Shown: positions 62,668 to 64,000 of the stretch, piece after piece
How positions within the stretch are numbered: position 1 is the stretch's first letter
How the letters are laid out: every line of letters begins with the position of its first letter
NCBI RefSeq assembly: GCF_003315245.1
Contig: NZ_QNRT01000001.1
Coordinates: forward strand, 316,963-380,962
Origin: Arenicella xantha
GTDB taxonomy: Bacteria; Pseudomonadota; Gammaproteobacteria; Arenicellales; Arenicellaceae
DNA length: 64,000 nt
Direction: 5' to 3'
The notes under the pieces: generated by a model
What the model saw: only the letters and a program-made list of their open reading frames with translations
Databases searched by the model: none
Told to the model about the DNA's origin: nothing
Translations under genes and position numbers: made by a program

Positions 62668-63590
62668 TTGGCAGCCTATTTATTGTTGGGGTCTCGACTA
62701 TATTGGCGTTAAGCCACTTTACGTCGGACCTGCATTCACCTGCTCTGTTTATTTTCAAGGCCGCTTTGCAGCCAATCACAGTCGCCACACTCCTCTGCTT
62801 TGGTATCTACGCTGCCTGGAGAAAACACAAATGGTTATACTCGGCGCTGTGCTATGCACTATTTATCAATCTAATATTTATAGCCCCTAATTTCCGCATT
62901 AGCGACACTCTAGACCAAAAAGACGCTGTTAGTTCATTGACCATTGCCACGTTCAGCACATTAACCAGAACCAGCAATACCTCGGACATCATCAAGTTCG
63001 CCAGATCAGAGGCTCCTGATCTTTTATGCTTACAAGAAGTGGCACAAAAAGATCGGAAACTTATTGCTGAGCAATTGAATAAGTTATATCCACATAAAAC
63101 ACAGAACACGAATAACCAGCTGACCTTGAGCCGTTTCCCGCTAAGGTCTATTAAGGACGTAGGCTACTTTCAAGCAAGCTTACTTAGCCATCCTAAATTT
63201 GGCCCGATACGAGTCATTAACGCTCACATGCATCGCCCATATTTGTCGGACGGCATTGCCGAGAGTTGGCAAGAGCTGTTCAAGTTTATCGACGATTCTT
63301 CAGCGGCCATTATATGTGGAGACCTCAATATCACTCCAAATAACTCCTTGTATGACTTATTAATTTCTCGCTACGGCTTTAATGATTCAATTATCAGTGG
63401 CTATGGGTTCACTTACCCAAATGCGCAACGTAGGTCAGCTATCCTCGGCACGTTGATTAGAATAGATTATATTTTAGGCCGTGCATTTATACCCATTCAT
63501 ACCCAGACCGTGAATGCATCGAATTTAAGTGATCATCGCGCGGTAGTAAGCGAATTAATTTTTGACGTTAATCGACAAAGCTCTCCATGA
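62640..63590 (+). CDS. Membrane-bound endonuclease/exonuclease/phosphatase-family protein
   Basis: The 316-residue protein has about three N-terminal helices (LIGSLFIVGVSTILALSHF, ALQPITVATLLCFGIYAA, LYSALCYALFINLIFIAP) and then an EEP domain with SLTIATFSTLTRTSNT, DLLCLQEVAQKDRK, VINAHMHRPY, IICGDLNITPNNSLYD and LSDHRAVVSEL. The catalytic Glu, Asp-Asn and Asp-His positions are all present. EEP enzymes cut phosphodiesters or phosphates. Within a polysaccharide locus it may act on a phosphate in the polymer or lipid carrier rather than DNA. Overlaps both neighbours. Confidence 0.82.
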   Translation: MGQRQQQPLIGSLFIVGVSTILALSHFTSDLHSPALFIFKAALQPITVATLLCFGIYAAWRKHKWLYSALCYALFINLIFIAPNFRISDTLDQKDAVSSLTIATFSTLTRTSNTSDIIKFARSEAPDLLCLQEVAQKDRKLIAEQLNKLYPHKTQNTNNQLTLSRFPLRSIKDVGYFQASLLSHPKFGPIRVINAHMHRPYLSDGIAESWQELFKFIDDSSAAIICGDLNITPNNSLYDLLISRYGFNDSIISGYGFTYPNAQRRSAILGTLIRIDYILGRAFIPIHTQTVNASNLSDHRAVVSELIFDVNRQSSP

Positions 63591-64000
63591 CTAAAGCGAA
63601 CATTAATACTAAAAAAGTTCTTGCGGTCGCCTCTGGTGGCGGCCACTGGGTTCAACTATCTTTATTAAGTGAGTCTTTCAAGCATTGTGATATTCACTAT
63701 GTGACGACTGATCTCAACCTAAGTGCGATCGAATCTCAAACAGATCTCAGCGTGGTTATCGATGCCGATCTGTCGCAAAAAGTCAGGTTAATTCCGTTAA
63801 GCATACAAATGGCAGCCCTAATCATTAGGAAAAGGCCTGATTACATTATCTCCACCGGCGCGGCACCAGGTTTCTTTGCTGTATTGTTTGGTCAGCTAAT
63901 CGGTGCTAAAACCATTTGGGTCGACAGCATGGCAAATCATTCCAAATTGTCCGTTTCAGGAAAGTATGCCAGTAAATTTTGTGACCTATGCCTTACTCAA
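63587..64000 (+). CDS. PssD/Alg14-like glycosyltransferase membrane subunit (runs off right edge)
   Basis: The first 138 residues are present: VLAVASGGGHWVQLSLLSES, IIRKRPDYIISTGAAPGFFA and VLFGQLIGAKTIWVDSMANH match the Alg14/PssD family, which recruits the Alg13/PssE catalytic half. Its ATG overlaps the EEP gene's TGA (ATGA). The partner lies at 60262. Confidence 0.85.
   Translation, partial: MTKANINTKKVLAVASGGGHWVQLSLLSESFKHCDIHYVTTDLNLSAIESQTDLSVVIDADLSQKVRLIPLSIQMAALIIRKRPDYIISTGAAPGFFAVLFGQLIGAKTIWVDSMANHSKLSVSGKYASKFCDLCLTQ

Noticed and set aside
1-64000. CRISPR arrays, tRNA and rRNA genes
   Set aside because: No regularly spaced repeats or recognisable RNA gene sequences were seen on either strand; the tandem repeats found lack spacers.

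Overview
The window looks like a chromosomal segment of a marine-type gammaproteobacterium. This is inferred from gene content only: TonB receptors, PepSY membrane proteins, a POT peptide carrier, TolB-propeller/amidohydrolase proteins, a choice-of-anchor-Q beta-helix protein and a Wza/Wzc-type exopolysaccharide locus. Base composition is moderate. The genus cannot be fixed; Arenicella-like lineages are one guess. No rRNA, tRNA or CRISPR array was recognised.

Layout. (1) 1-7.9 kb, all on the minus strand, is a restriction/defence island. It holds a type I methyltransferase and specificity subunit followed by a truncated AAA ATPase, a four-helix membrane protein, an EVE-HNH modification-dependent nuclease, a PD-(D/E)XK-like protein, and a membrane-anchored Mrr-type nuclease with a zinc ribbon. 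No hsdR is visible; it may lie beyond the left edge. (2) 8.3-12.7 kb has a secreted beta-helix protein and a LysR regulator divergent from an overlapping pair, a metallo-beta-lactamase-fold protein and a DsbA-like thiol protein. (3) 13.3-32.7 kb is a catabolic region: class III CoA-transferase, aldehyde dehydrogenase, P1/S58 (NylC-type) hydrolase, LysR, PaiB-like regulator, omega-aminotransferase, SxxK (NylB-type) hydrolase, POT carrier, SurE, a PepSY/porin operon, a NylA-type amidase, a siderophore-type GNAT enzyme and a second PepSY protein. (4) 33.2-42.0 kb is an apparent operon of two tandem 1.1-kilo-residue TolB-propeller amidohydrolases and a TonB receptor. (5) 42.2-46.1 kb has a beta-helix protein, a glutaryl-CoA dehydrogenase and a CoA-acylating aldehyde dehydrogenase. 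(6) 46.3-46.8 kb is a decayed IS3-family remnant. (7) 47.1-64.0 kb is an exopolysaccharide locus that runs off the right edge.

How the parts may work together. Homologues of all three nylon-oligomer hydrolase classes (amidase-signature NylA, SxxK NylB, N-terminal-nucleophile NylC) lie within 15 kb of an omega-aminotransferase, an aldehyde dehydrogenase, a peptide carrier and a glutarate-type CoA-transferase, with glutaryl-CoA dehydrogenase further along. This would suit release of omega- or beta-amino acids from amide-linked oligomers and their oxidation through a dicarboxyl-CoA. Each family is broad, so the combined pathway is inference. The exopolysaccharide locus has envelope genes (Wzc, Wza, barrel, a small anchored protein) on the minus strand and glycosyltransferases, polymerase, flippase, ligase and modifying enzymes on the plus strand on both sides. 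A small FecR-like secreted protein sits at the divergent centre.
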